NCBI RefSeq assembly: GCF_000585215.1
Contig: NZ_AONC01000040.1
Location: 124,001-188,000 of the forward strand
DNA length: 64,000 bases
Source of the DNA: Imhoffiella purpurea
GTDB taxonomy: Bacteria > Pseudomonadota > Gammaproteobacteria > Chromatiales > Chromatiaceae
Direction of reading: 5' to 3'
Under the pieces are notes generated by a model. The model was given only the letters and a program-made list of their open reading frames with translations, was not told the origin of the DNA and made no database searches. Shown in pieces: positions 18,426 through 27,224 of the stretch (within the stretch, counting starts at the first letter, position 1; every line of letters begins with the position of its first letter). A program made the translations under genes and the position numbers.

Positions 18426-19142
18426 ATGAGTCGCCATCTGCTTCTGCGGTTGGAAGCGCCGCTGATGGCGTTCGGCGGGGAGACCATCGACAACTTCGGC
18501 ATCATCCGCGACTTCCCGGCGCTGTCGATGGTGACTGGCTTGCTGGCCAACGCTTTGGGCTGGCGGCGCGAGGAAACAGGCAACCATGGTCGATTGCAGG
18601 AACGGCTCGTTTTGGGGGCACGCATGGAGCAGTCTGGAACCCGTCTGCAAGACAACCAGAATGCGCGATTGTCGAAAGACGACAAAGGCTGGACCACATG
18701 GGGCACACCCGAAGAGCGGGCCGGTGGGGCTGGTACCTACCAGAGTCCTCATCGCCGCTTTCGCGACTACCACGCCGATCTCTCGATGCTTGTCGTCCTG
18801 CGTCTCGAACCGTCCGACGAGCCGCCGACACTCGATGACCTTGCGGCGGCCCTCGATCATCCGGCTCGCCCACTCTTCATCGGGCGTAAGCCGTGTCTCC
18901 CGAGCCGCCGGCTATTCGCCGGTTGGCACGAGGGCGAAACCGTCCTGGACGTGCTGCGCTCCGTGCCCTTGCCGACTCATCTGCCAGAAGGAGCGCGGCT
19001 GCAATGGCCGGACGGCGAGGGGACATTGCCGGGCGACCGCCTGGTCGAGCTGTGTGACGAGCGCAACTGGACCAGTGGCGTGCACGGCGGCTGGCGGCCG
19101 ATTCGGGAAGGTCGGATCAAGGACCAGGAGAGTCCGGCATGA
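18426..19142 (+). CDS. cas5e: Cascade subunit Cas5e/CasD
   Basis: A 238-residue RAMP protein that holds the 5' handle of the crRNA at the base of Cascade. The opening LLLRLEAPLMAFGGETIDNF and DFPALSMVTGLLANALGW are characteristic of Cas5e. Near the C-terminus IGRKPCLPSRRLFAGW is also conserved. E. coli CasD has 224 residues. Its stop codon overlaps the cas6e ATG by 4 bp. Confidence 0.95.
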   Translation: MSRHLLLRLEAPLMAFGGETIDNFGIIRDFPALSMVTGLLANALGWRREETGNHGRLQERLVLGARMEQSGTRLQDNQNARLSKDDKGWTTWGTPEERAGGAGTYQSPHRRFRDYHADLSMLVVLRLEPSDEPPTLDDLAAALDHPARPLFIGRKPCLPSRRLFAGWHEGETVLDVLRSVPLPTHLPEGARLQWPDGEGTLPGDRLVELCDERNWTSGVHGGWRPIREGRIKDQESPA

Positions 19143-19858
19143 GCCTCTATTTGCTGCACTGCGCGCCGGATCCCCAAGCCCTGGCGATCTGGGCTACCCG
19201 CCATCGTCTGCTGTCGCCCGACGGTGATGATGGATATGCCTTGCATGCACTGCTGACGGCGGCCTTTGGCGAGCAAGCCCCGAAACCTTTTCGTCACCTT
19301 GGCGGGCGGCAAGGACTCTTGGCCTACTCGGGCCAATCCCCGGAAGCACTCCGCGACGATGCCGCACTGGCGACTCCCGACGTGGCGCAGGCGCTGGGCT
19401 TGGACGGCCTCGCCGTGCGAGCCTTTCCAACCTCCTGGACCAGGGGGCAGCCCCTGGGGTTCGAGGTTCGGGTACGTCCCGTGCTTCGGTCGAAAGAGGG
19501 GCGCGAGCGAGATGTCTTCCTGCATGCCGTCGAAGCAGAACCCTCGGCTGAACAGCCGATCGGCCGCGAAACGATCTACGCGGAGTGGCTGCGCAAGCAG
19601 TTTGCCGAACAGGATGCGGCACAGTTGCTAACAGTCGGCATGGATGCCTTTCGGCTGAGTCGTGTGATCCGGCGTGGCCGAGTCGATGAGGCGGGGCAGC
19701 GCAAAGCGCGGCCACTTGCTGGCCCGGATGCGGTGTTCAAAGGCCTATTGCGCGTTGGCGACAGCGATGCCTTTACCCGGCTGTTACGGCGCGGGATTGG
19801 CCGCCACCGCGCCTTCGGCTTTGGGATGCTGTTGCTGAAGCCGGCCCGCTCATGCTGA
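19139..19858 (+). CDS. cas6e: crRNA endoribonuclease Cas6e/CasE
   Basis: A 239-residue RAMP endonuclease that cuts the pre-crRNA below the repeat hairpin and stays bound to the 3' hairpin. The probable catalytic histidine lies in DGYALHALLTAAFG near residue 40. The C-terminal glycine-rich loop is GIGRHRAFGFGMLLL, diagnostic of Cas6e. It is longer than E. coli CasE (199). With the repeat seen downstream, cutting should leave an 8-nt 5' handle reading ATAGGCCC in DNA form. It overlaps cas5e by 4 bp and cas1 by 7 bp. Confidence 0.95.
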   Translation: MSLYLLHCAPDPQALAIWATRHRLLSPDGDDGYALHALLTAAFGEQAPKPFRHLGGRQGLLAYSGQSPEALRDDAALATPDVAQALGLDGLAVRAFPTSWTRGQPLGFEVRVRPVLRSKEGRERDVFLHAVEAEPSAEQPIGRETIYAEWLRKQFAEQDAAQLLTVGMDAFRLSRVIRRGRVDEAGQRKARPLAGPDAVFKGLLRVGDSDAFTRLLRRGIGRHRAFGFGMLLLKPARSC

Positions 19859-20742
19859 AGGGGCGATTGGGTCTCGAAACGGCGCGGATGCCGCATGCCG
19901 ATCGGCATGGGCTGATCTGGTTCGAGCGTGGCGAGCTGTGCGTGATCGACGGCTGTCTGCATTTCTTCCAGGGTAAGGACTCGCTGAAGCCATACTCGGT
20001 GCAGATTCCGCATCAAACGGTCTCGATGATCCTGCTCGGACCCGGCAGCACCGTCACCCATGATGCACTGCGTCTGTTGGCTCGACATGGCACCCTGATG
20101 GCTGCGGTCGGCGAGGATGGCGTGCGCTGCTACACCGCGCCGCCCTTGATGCCGGACCGTTCGGACATCGCACGCCGCCAAGCCGAGCTGTGGGGAAATC
20201 CGCGTCGCCGGATCAGCGTCGCCCGACATATGTACGCCCTACGTCTCGGCGAGGTGCTGCCCCATCGAGATCTGGACACCTTGAGAGGTATCGAGGGTTC
20301 CCGCGTCAAGGCTACCTATCAGCTGATGGCGCAGCGTTACGGTATCGAGTGGAAAGGTCGTCATTACGACCGTGCCAACCCGAATGCGGCAGACATTCCG
20401 AATCAGGCGATCAATCATGCCGCGACCGCGGTTCAAGCTGCGGCGGCCATCGCGGTTCAGGCCGTCGCGGCCATTCCGCAGCTCGGATTCATCCATGAGG
20501 ACTCGGGACAGTCGTTCGTCCTCGACATCGCCGACTTGTTCCGCGACACCATCACCCTCCAGATTGCCTTCACGGTTGCCAAGAAGGCGGAGACCGATTC
20601 CCAAACCGTGGATCGGCTCGTCAGGCGGGAAGCGGCTAACGTGTTCCGCAAGCAGGACGTGATTCCTACGATGATCGACCGGATCAAGCAAGTCATCCGC
20701 ATGGAGGAAACCGGTGCCACTGGTCATGATCGTGACGCGTGA
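19852..20742 (+). CDS. cas1: CRISPR integrase Cas1 (type I-E)
   Basis: A 296-residue integrase that with Cas2 inserts new spacers at the leader end. Catalytic residues are visible: Glu in RGIEGSRVKATYQLMAQRYG, His in LGFIHEDSGQSFV, and the two Asp in LDIADLFRD. Length matches E. coli Cas1 (305). A short imperfect alanine-rich repetition (AVQAAAAIAVQAVAAI) lies in the helix before the His, probably tolerated. All active-site residues being present predicts a working adaptation module, in keeping with the very uniform array next door. Confidence 0.97.
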   Translation: MLKGRLGLETARMPHADRHGLIWFERGELCVIDGCLHFFQGKDSLKPYSVQIPHQTVSMILLGPGSTVTHDALRLLARHGTLMAAVGEDGVRCYTAPPLMPDRSDIARRQAELWGNPRRRISVARHMYALRLGEVLPHRDLDTLRGIEGSRVKATYQLMAQRYGIEWKGRHYDRANPNAADIPNQAINHAATAVQAAAAIAVQAVAAIPQLGFIHEDSGQSFVLDIADLFRDTITLQIAFTVAKKAETDSQTVDRLVRREAANVFRKQDVIPTMIDRIKQVIRMEETGATGHDRDA

Positions 20743-21010
20743 CGTTACCGATCGATATCGGGGATTTCTTGGGTCGCTGATGCTCGAAGTCGCTCCGACG
20801 GTCTACATCTCGCCACGGATGAATCCAGGTGTCCGCTCCCGAACCTGGAAGGTACTCTCCGATTGGCACAAAGCTGAACCGCAAGGAAGCATCGTGATGG
20901 TTTGGCGCGATGTGAAGGCGACCGGAGGTATCGGGATAGCCACGCTCGGAACGCCACCGAAGGAGTTGGTTGATGTAGATGGGCTGTGGTTGGTGCGAAA
21001 GTCGTTGTGA
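20714..21010 (+). CDS. cas2: Cas2 (type I-E, CasF group)
   Basis: A 98-residue small ferredoxin-like protein, the structural dimer at the centre of the Cas1-Cas2 integrase. The N-terminus MPLVMIVTRDVTDRYRGFLG and GVRSRTWKVLSDW are typical of the I-E group (E. coli Cas2 has 94 residues). A GTG start inside the end of cas1 (29-bp overlap) is chosen because the conserved first strand begins there. It is the last gene of the operon; the CRISPR leader begins right after its stop. Confidence 0.95.
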   Translation: MPLVMIVTRDVTDRYRGFLGSLMLEVAPTVYISPRMNPGVRSRTWKVLSDWHKAEPQGSIVMVWRDVKATGGIGIATLGTPPKELVDVDGLWLVRKSL

Positions 21011-21077
21011 ATTCGTTCTTTGGCAATTTAGTCTATTTGTCTGTTTTCTCTTGCAGTGCATGGGTTTAACTGTAAGA
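21011..21077 (+). promoter_or_regulatory. CRISPR leader
   Basis: A 67-bp AT-rich, T-tract-rich stretch between cas2 and the first repeat, in sharp contrast to the surrounding GC-rich DNA. By position and by the decayed repeat at the far end, this is the leader side: it should hold the array promoter and the integration signal read by Cas1-Cas2. Part of the promoter may lie inside the end of cas2, since the leader is short. No clear -35/-10 pair was assigned. Confidence 0.8.
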
Positions 21078-24000
21078 GGTTCCCCCGCGCTCGCGGGGAT
21101 AGGCCCTCCATCTAGGCTGGTCGTGCCAGGAAGCTGAAGGTTCCCCCGCGCTCGCGGGGATAGGCCCTGAAATATTTGACGCTGGTATCAGGTACGTTCG
21201 GTTCCCCCGCGCTCGCGGGGATAGGCCCGCCCTGGGGTCCGGCTGGCGAATGGCATGACGGGTTCCCCCGCGCTCGCGGGGATAGGCCCGCGGCCATTGC
21301 CGATTCTCTCCCTCTGGAGCCGGTTCCCCCGCGCTCGCGGGGATAGGCCCTGGTTAGTGGATGGATTAGTGTCGCCGCGCAAGGTTCCCCCGCGCTCGCG
21401 GGGATAGGCCCGCCGTTCCGAGTTCGACGGCATGGAGCATGAGGGTTCCCCCGCGCTCGCGGGGATAGGCCCAGAAAACGATCGCGCCGAGAAAGACATG
21501 CCAAGGTTCCCCCGCGCTCGCGGGGATAGGCCCGGCCTATGACCCGAATCTGCTCAGCGGCACGAGGTTCCCCCGCGCTCGCGGGGATAGGCCGCGCGGA
21601 CGACCGCCGCGCTCTGGTAAACGGGGGGTTCCCCCGCGCTCGCGGGGATAGGCCCATTCCGGCGTCCGATCTCGTGGAGGCGCTCCAGGTTCCCCCGCGC
21701 TCGCGGGGATAGGCCCCCCTTCATCGACCGCTTCACCTCGGGCGTCGGGGTTCCCCCGCGCTCGCGGGGATAGGCCCGCACTGACCGGGCTGCCCTATTT
21801 CCGCATCGAGGTTCCCCCGCGCTCGCGGGGATAGGCCCTGATGAAGCTGGCGGTTTCGCTGGCCCAAGAAGGTTCCCCCGCGCTCGCGGGGATAGGCCCC
21901 AGCAATGGACCAGATCCACCCAGGATGTCGGGGTTCCCCCGCGCTCGCGGGGATAGGCCCCCGCTCTTCAGATCGCGAGGAGTTCAACGAGGGGTTCCCC
22001 CGCGCTCGCGGGGATAGGCCCTGCTCGCCGAGGCGGATACCGAATCGGAGGATGGTTCCCCCGCGCTCGCGGGGATAGGCCCGGGGCATGGATCGGCGGG
22101 ACCGTCGCCGGAGTGGTTCCCCCGCGCTCGCGGGGATAGGCCCAGCCGCCGCGGCGCCCTCGGCCTTGGGCGCCGGGTTCCCCCGCGCTCGCGGGGATAG
22201 GCCCGACGGGAACCGCCGGGGATCTGCAGGCCGACAGGTTCCCCCGCGCTCGCGGGGATAGGCCCTAAGAAGAGAAAGAGTCATGAGCAACGTCACTGGT
22301 TCCCCCGCGCTCGCGGGGATAGGCCCTGCCCACCGCGTCCGGCGGAACCGCGTCCGTGGGTTCCCCCGCGCTCGCGGGGATAGGCCGGTCACGCCAAGCG
22401 CGCGAAAAGCCGATTGAACGGTTCCCCCGCGCTCGCGGGGATAGGCCCCGACGATCGCTGACCTCGGCATGATCCGCGACGGTTCCCCCGCGCTCGCGGG
22501 GATAGGCCCATCGAGGCGGACAGCAGGATGCCGCTGTCCTCGGTTCCCCCGCGCTCGCGGGGATAGGCCCGCGGACGCCCGTATGGTGTGGCTGTTGCAG
22601 CGGGTTCCCCCGCGCTCGCGGGGATAGGCCCTGGTGGTCAAGGACGAGGCGGCCGCCGTGCTCGGTTCCCCCGCGCTCGCGGGGATAGGCCCTGGCGTAG
22701 TCAGCACGGGTCACGGGTTCTCGAGGTTCCCCCGCGCTCGCGGGGATAGGCCCGTGGTCAATCTGGCGGGGCTGCTGGTCCTGTGGGTTCCCCCGCGCTC
22801 GCGGGGATAGGCCCGCATTCGAACTGACAGCGCAGACGATCCTGATGGTTCCCCCGCGCTCGCGGGGATAGGCCCCGCGACATCCGTCCCGTCGACGACG
22901 ATCTCGGGGTTCCCCCGCGCTCGCGGGGATAGGCCCCGGCTGAGTAAGGAGCCGATATGAGGAATTCTGGTTCCCCCGCGCTCGCGGGGATAGGCCCCGA
23001 GGGTGCCGGGGGCGACCCAGGCCGCCCATGGTTCCCCCGCGCTCGCGGGGATAGGCCCCCGTCGCCGCCCCGGTCCCGACCCAGCCGGCCGGTTCCCCCG
23101 CGCTCGCGGGGATAGGCCCAAGGTCGTGATTCAGGGTCGCATCCTCAAGGTGGTTCCCCCGCGCTCGCGGGGATAGGCCGTAGTCCCAGAGGATGTGGTA
23201 GTGCGGGGCCTGGGTTCCCCCGCGCTCGCGGGGATAGGCCCCCGTTCGCGCGCGGCCAGATGCCGGACCACCTGGTTCCCCCGCGCTCGCGGGGATAGGC
23301 CCTCGCGCAGAACGGCGGTCACGCTGGCCCATTCGGTTCCCCCGCGCTCGCGGGGATAGGCCCCCCGTCATGGCTGACGGCTACGCACTGTTCAGGGTTC
23401 CCCCGCGCTCGCGGGGATAGGCCCGAAGCGGATACCAAGGCCCTCGACGCCTTTACGGTTCCCCCGCGCTCGCGGGGATAGGCCCACGAATACGGATTAA
23501 TCGCGGGAGTTGAATCTGGTTCCCCCGCGCTCGCGGGGATAGGCCCCTGTAGCCGAAGTCAGTGCCGGATCTACTGGTGGTTCCCCCGCGCTCGCGGGGA
23601 TAGGCCGTTCTGGCTGATCGACAACGAGAAGTTCGGCAGGGTTCCCCCGCGCTCGCGGGGATAGGCCCGAATGGCTCTTCGATCTCATCACCCTGCCGCG
23701 GGTTCCCCCGCGCTCGCGGGGATAGGCCCGCACCTCAATGAGACTCGAAAGCCTTCAGCGCGGTTCCCCCGCGCTCGCGGGGATAGGCCCCGATTCGGCT
23801 GCGGATCGACTCGATTCAGAGAGGTTCCCCCGCGCTCGCGGGGATAGGCCCCGTTCGCCCCGTCGAATACCCGTGCCCAGGTCGGTTCCCCCGCGCTCGC
23901 GGGGATAGGCCCATCGAATGCGATATTCTCGCCGCTCAATTGAAGGTTCCCCCGCGCTCGCGGGGATAGGCCCCCGTTGATCAGGCAGGCATCCAGCACC

Positions 24001-24156
24001 CCGACGGTTCCCCCGCGCTCGCGGGGATAGGCCCCAGCGAGATTCCGCTGGCCTTCTTCTCGATCAGGTTCCCCCGCGCTCGCGGGGATAGGCCCTCTCG
24101 CTGCTCAAGCCGGAAGCGCTGTCGATCGGTTCCCCTGCGTTCGCGGGCGATAACTG
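21078..24156 (+). CRISPR. Type I-E CRISPR array, 51 repeats and 50 spacers
   Basis: Repeats are 29 bp and begin at 21078 and every 61 bp after that up to 24128; every spacer is exactly 32 bp. The repeat begins GGTTCCCCC, has the stem CCCCGC / GCGGGG around the loop GCTC, and ends ATAGGCCC, which is the E. coli I-E repeat layout (stem identical, loop GCCA there). Same-strand orientation as E. coli and the decayed last repeat show transcription is rightward from the leader. The first 50 repeats are identical except for the last base, C in 46 and G in four (repeats 9, 22, 35, 42). All 50 spacers were scanned by eye and no duplicates were noticed. Confidence 0.99.
24128..24156 (+). repeat. Degenerate terminal CRISPR repeat
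   Basis: The 51st repeat keeps the GGTTCCCC start but reads CTGCGTTCGCGGGCGATAAC further on, losing the end of the consensus. Decay of the leader-distal repeat is usual and marks the old end of the array. 24157-24208 beyond it has no repeat. Confidence 0.95.
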
Positions 24157-24208
24157 AGCCCAGTTTCGGTCGTCTCGGTATATAACTCCCGCTGGGATGG
24201 CGACCGGT

Positions 24209-25000
24209 TCAGACCAGACTGTCGACGACGCCTCCATCCACGCGCAATGCCGCGCCCGAGGTCGCCGAGGAGAGCGTCGAACAGACGTAGACGACCATAT
24301 TGGCCACCTCTGTGACACTCGCCGCCCGCTGGATGATCGACGAGGGCCGGTTGGCCATGACGAACTCGGCCGCCGCCTCCTCGATCGACTGACTAGGTTT
24401 GGTCGCGTCCTTCAGCATCTCGACAAGCCCGTCCGAGAGCGTGGGGCCGGGCAGCACCGAGTTGACCGTGACCCCGGTTCCGGCGACCCGCTTGGAGAGC
24501 CCCCGGGCGATCGACAGCTGAGCGGTTTTGCTGAATCCGTAATGGATCATGTCCGAGGGGATGTTGAGCGCCGACTCCGAGGCGATGAAGACGACCCGAC
24601 CCCAGCCCTTCTCGATCATCCCCGGCAGATAGGCGCGCGAGAGCCGCACGCCGGACATGACGTTCGTCTCGAAGAAACGGTTCCAGTCGCTGTCGGGCGT
24701 CTCGAAGAAGTCCTGCGGACCGTAGATGCCCAGATTGTTGACCAGGATGTCGACGCTCGGATGCGCCGCGACCAGCGCCTCGCAGCCTTCCGCATTCCCG
24801 AGATCGCCGACGAATCCCGTGACGTTCGCGTCTGCCACCGAGTCTCTCACCTCCGTCAGTGCCCTTGCCACGGTCGCCTCCTTGCGGCCGTTGAGGATCA
24901 CCTCGGCGCCCGTCGCCGCCAGCCCCTTCACGATCGCCAGTCCGATGCCGGCCGTCGATCCCGTGACCAGTGCCGTCTTGCCGTTCAAGTCGATCTTCAC
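24209..25000 (-). CDS. SDR-family NAD(P)-dependent oxidoreductase
   Basis: A 263-residue classical short-chain dehydrogenase/reductase. It shows the cofactor loop TGSTAGIG (residues 14-21), NNLGIYG, the catalytic Ser in FIASESALN, and YGFSK with the catalytic Tyr and Lys. The variant NNLG replaces the usual NNAG. PGPTLSDG follows the active site. The substrate cannot be told from sequence. It is convergent with the CRISPR array and starts opposite a 200-bp stretch without other genes. It does not appear to be functionally tied to the cas genes. Confidence 0.88.
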   Translation of the reverse strand: MKIDLNGKTALVTGSTAGIGLAIVKGLAATGAEVILNGRKEATVARALTEVRDSVADANVTGFVGDLGNAEGCEALVAAHPSVDILVNNLGIYGPQDFFETPDSDWNRFFETNVMSGVRLSRAYLPGMIEKGWGRVVFIASESALNIPSDMIHYGFSKTAQLSIARGLSKRVAGTGVTVNSVLPGPTLSDGLVEMLKDATKPSQSIEEAAAEFVMANRPSSIIQRAASVTEVANMVVYVCSTLSSATSGAALRVDGGVVDSLV

Positions 25001-25249
25001 GAGTACCCCTTCGATGGTTTCGTATCACGAATACCGGAGTAGGTATCGATCCGATTCGAAAAAGGAAGGGGCGGGCGGGAAAGAGGCCGTTCGATCGGGT
25101 CGGGCGAAGGGGGCAGCTTGTTCGTTATCGCGAATGCTGGTTGACCTGCATCCTTCTGAAATCCAAGCTGATGTCCACGACAGCTGCTCAGGGCGAATAG
25201 CATGGCCAACAATCAGTCGAATGCATCCGATCCTGCCTCCCCAAGCTTC

Positions 25250-25474
25250 GTGAAGACTGACCGCAATGGCGGCGGCAATCAGGTCGAACACGTGCCTGTC
25301 GACCTCGAGATCGAAGCCGGTGAAGTGCAGATTCGACGCGAGGGGGACAGCATCCTTCATAAGCCCAGGCCGCGTGTCTGGGATGACTATTTCGCCAAAG
25401 GGCGTCGGCTGGCGGAGGATATTCCCGCATCGATAGAGGATTGTCCGCCCCAGAAGAGAGACGACTTCGGATAG
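25250..25474 (+). pseudogene. Decayed orphan VapB/AbrB-like antitoxin
   Basis: A 74-residue frame from GTG with the layout of a VapB antitoxin: an N-terminal swapped-hairpin region and then EAGEVQIRREGDSI, PRVWDDYFAKGRRL and a C-terminal IEDCPPQKRDDF tail, which is the usual toxin-binding end. The DNA-binding part is abnormal: where family members read NGRSQAVRLP, this reads NGGGNQVEHVP with one extra residue and loss of the Arg. No PIN-domain toxin follows; 25475-25610 contains no coding frame I could recognise. An ATG at 25202 would add 16 residues of no antitoxin character. I read it as an inactivated, toxin-less remnant; a functional orphan is possible. Confidence 0.6.
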
Positions 25475-25613
25475 CGAAACACTCAGAGGGGTTCTTGCGG
25501 GTGAGGGGGCTCGAGATCGGCAACTGGGTCTGACTTCATGCGCGTCCGTTCGAGCGGAGGCGGATCCACCTGACTCAGGGCTTCTGGCCGATCCGGGCAC
25601 GCGAACATCGCTC

Positions 25614-25638
25614 AACCCGCTTATTCAGCGGGTTTTTT
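25614..25638 (+). terminator. Rho-independent terminator
   Basis: Stem AACCCGC / GCGGGTT with loop TTATTCA, running into TTTTTT. It is directed rightward and lies 140 bp after the decayed antitoxin, with no intact gene of its own upstream; it may be all that remains of the toxin-antitoxin operon or end an unrecognised short RNA. Confidence 0.85.
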
Positions 25639-25704
25639 CGGTTGAAACCCTCTGCTCTGGAGTCAACATCGTTAACGGCCATGTACACATAAAAAGAGGC
25701 ATCT

Positions 25705-26328
25705 ATGCATCACGTACAGCAGGCCGCAAGTCGATTGACCTTCTTTCTCCTCCTGGCGTTACTCGCTGTCGGTTCCTCGCATGTCATCGCGGACTCGAAC
25801 TCGCTCACGGGCCGCAACGTCGCCTTCGTCCAGTTCCAGAACGGGAGTATCGCCCAGACAGGCGGAAGCACCTGGACCGAATACGACAATAGCGGCAACG
25901 CCAGATTCAGCTTTCAGGAGACGCAACGGGACGACTGGTCCGTCTATCTGAACGATGCCTCTCGCAATGTGCAGATGCAGCTGGACTTGCATCGCAAATG
26001 GATCAGCTACGGCGAGGACGGTGGTCCCAAGCGCGATCTATATAAGATCACGGACGCCAAGGCCGTCACGGGTCGGAACGTGTCCCAGGTGCAGGTGCCG
26101 AACGGAAAGTACGTCAAGACCGGCGCCAATGTCTGGTCCGAGTATGACGCGAGTGGGAAGCCTACCTACAAATTCCGTGAAACGAACCGGGATGCCTGGT
26201 CCGTCTATCTGAACGATCCCTCCCGTAATGTCCAGCTGCAGCTGGATCTGCATCGCAAGTGGGTCAGCTATGGCGAGGATGGTGGTCCCAAGAGAGATCT
26301 TTACAGGATCACGTCGGCGAAGGGATAG
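25705..26328 (+). CDS. Secreted protein of two tandem 87-residue repeats
   Basis: A 207-residue protein with an N-terminal signal peptide (LTFFLLLALLAVGSSHVIA, cut before DSNS). The mature part is two copies of one domain, beginning at TGRNV near residues 34 and 121 (87-residue, 261-bp period). Both copies contain W-x-EYD, F-x-ET-x-RD-x-WSVYLND, SRNVQ-x-QLDLHRKW and SYGEDGGPKRDLY. The copies are nearly identical in their second halves, also at DNA level, which suggests a fairly recent duplication. I do not recognise a function; conserved aromatics and short beta-type segments suggest a small beta-rich binding domain. It is flanked by a terminator and a convergent gene, so it is transcribed alone. 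Confidence 0.8.
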   Translation: MHHVQQAASRLTFFLLLALLAVGSSHVIADSNSLTGRNVAFVQFQNGSIAQTGGSTWTEYDNSGNARFSFQETQRDDWSVYLNDASRNVQMQLDLHRKWISYGEDGGPKRDLYKITDAKAVTGRNVSQVQVPNGKYVKTGANVWSEYDASGKPTYKFRETNRDAWSVYLNDPSRNVQLQLDLHRKWVSYGEDGGPKRDLYRITSAKG

Positions 26329-26345
26329 CCTCGGGCTGCCGAGCG

Positions 26346-26372
26346 GGGCGGGCACTCGAACAGAGCCCGCCC
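26346..26372. terminator. Hairpin between convergent genes
   Basis: An 8-bp GC stem (GGGCGGGC / GCCCGCCC, 26346-26353 with 26365-26372) and 11-base loop in the 56-bp gap between the convergent repeat protein and SWIM gene. It lacks a T-tract, so it is a possible two-way barrier rather than a classical terminator. Confidence 0.4.
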
Positions 26373-26384
26373 ATGATTGGATAC

Positions 26385-27221
26385 CTACAAGATGCCTTTG
26401 CTTTTCGTCCTCACCCTGCCGTAGAACTCCTCCATCACCTCCACGAACGAATTTTCCCGGTCCCAGAATCCCGGAAAATCTCCGGCCTTCCGCACCAGGA
26501 TTCCCGGTACGACCGGCGGTGTCGCCGGCTCGATCTCGGTGGGCAGGCGTTTTCGGCCGTTCCAGAAGTCCCGGTAGTCCGGCGCCGACTCGGCGGGCTG
26601 CGGCCGGGTGAAGAATGACTCGGCGGGTTCGATCGTCTCCTCGCGTTCGTCCATGACCGAGACCAGCGCCCGGCCCAGTGGGGTGTCGCTCAGGGACTGG
26701 TGCAGCCGCTCGCGCGACAGGCCCCTCAGTTCGAAGAGCAGGAATGGATCGCCGTCCAGCATTCCGGCCAGACGGTAGTAGACCCCGGCGATGTGTTTGC
26801 AGGGGTTGGCATAGTCGGGGCAGGAGCATTGGGTCAGGGCGAAGTCGTCGCGGCTGCGGGGCAGCAGGTGCAGGCGCATGCCGGCGAACACCTGGTCGAT
26901 GCGGTCCGGCATCTGGCCCATGAGCAGCTGCGAGACCAGGGCGGCATTGGCACCGATCTTGGCGATGGCCTTGTCCCAGTCCTGGTCCGGGATGGGTGTC
27001 AGGCGGATCTGGGTCTTGTAGTGGGGCTCCTTGTAGACGCCGAAATAGGGATTGACGTTGCCCCGCACCGTCGCGCTCACCAATGCCTTGTCGATGCCGA
27101 AGTCGAGGATGCGGCTGTCGCCGCTGTAGCTGCGTCCGCGCTGCAGACGCCCGGGGTCCATGCAGCCCTCCAGGGCCGAGATGAACCGCTGTCCCCACCA
27201 GGTCTTGCCGTGTGTCGCCAT
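26385..27221 (-). CDS. SWIM zinc-finger protein
   Basis: A 278-residue protein with a SWIM zinc site CSCPDYANPCKH: Cys132, Cys134, Cys141 and His143 (CxCx6CxH). The N-terminal GKTWWGQRFISALEG is typical of SWIM proteins that sit beside SNF2 helicases. It is encoded 3 bp after the helicase stop on the same strand, so the two are one operon and probably one complex; the SWIM part is expected to bind nucleic acid or protein. The last 100 residues (EREETIEPAESFF onward) are charged and of unknown role. Confidence 0.88.
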   Translation of the reverse strand: MATHGKTWWGQRFISALEGCMDPGRLQRGRSYSGDSRILDFGIDKALVSATVRGNVNPYFGVYKEPHYKTQIRLTPIPDQDWDKAIAKIGANAALVSQLLMGQMPDRIDQVFAGMRLHLLPRSRDDFALTQCSCPDYANPCKHIAGVYYRLAGMLDGDPFLLFELRGLSRERLHQSLSDTPLGRALVSVMDEREETIEPAESFFTRPQPAESAPDYRDFWNGRKRLPTEIEPATPPVVPGILVRKAGDFPGFWDRENSFVEVMEEFYGRVRTKSKGIL

Positions 27222-27224
27222 TGG

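Noticed and set aside
21112-23999. Leftward frames through the array encoding repeated GLSPRARGN, PIPASAGEP and AYPRERGGT peptides
   Set aside because: They are the CRISPR repeat read in three frames in turn because 61 bp is one more than a multiple of three; not proteins.
25500-25600. Possible tRNA-like arm (GTTCGAG) before the terminator at 25614
   Set aside because: No cloverleaf could be drawn: the T-stem does not pair and no anticodon arm or acceptor stem is present.
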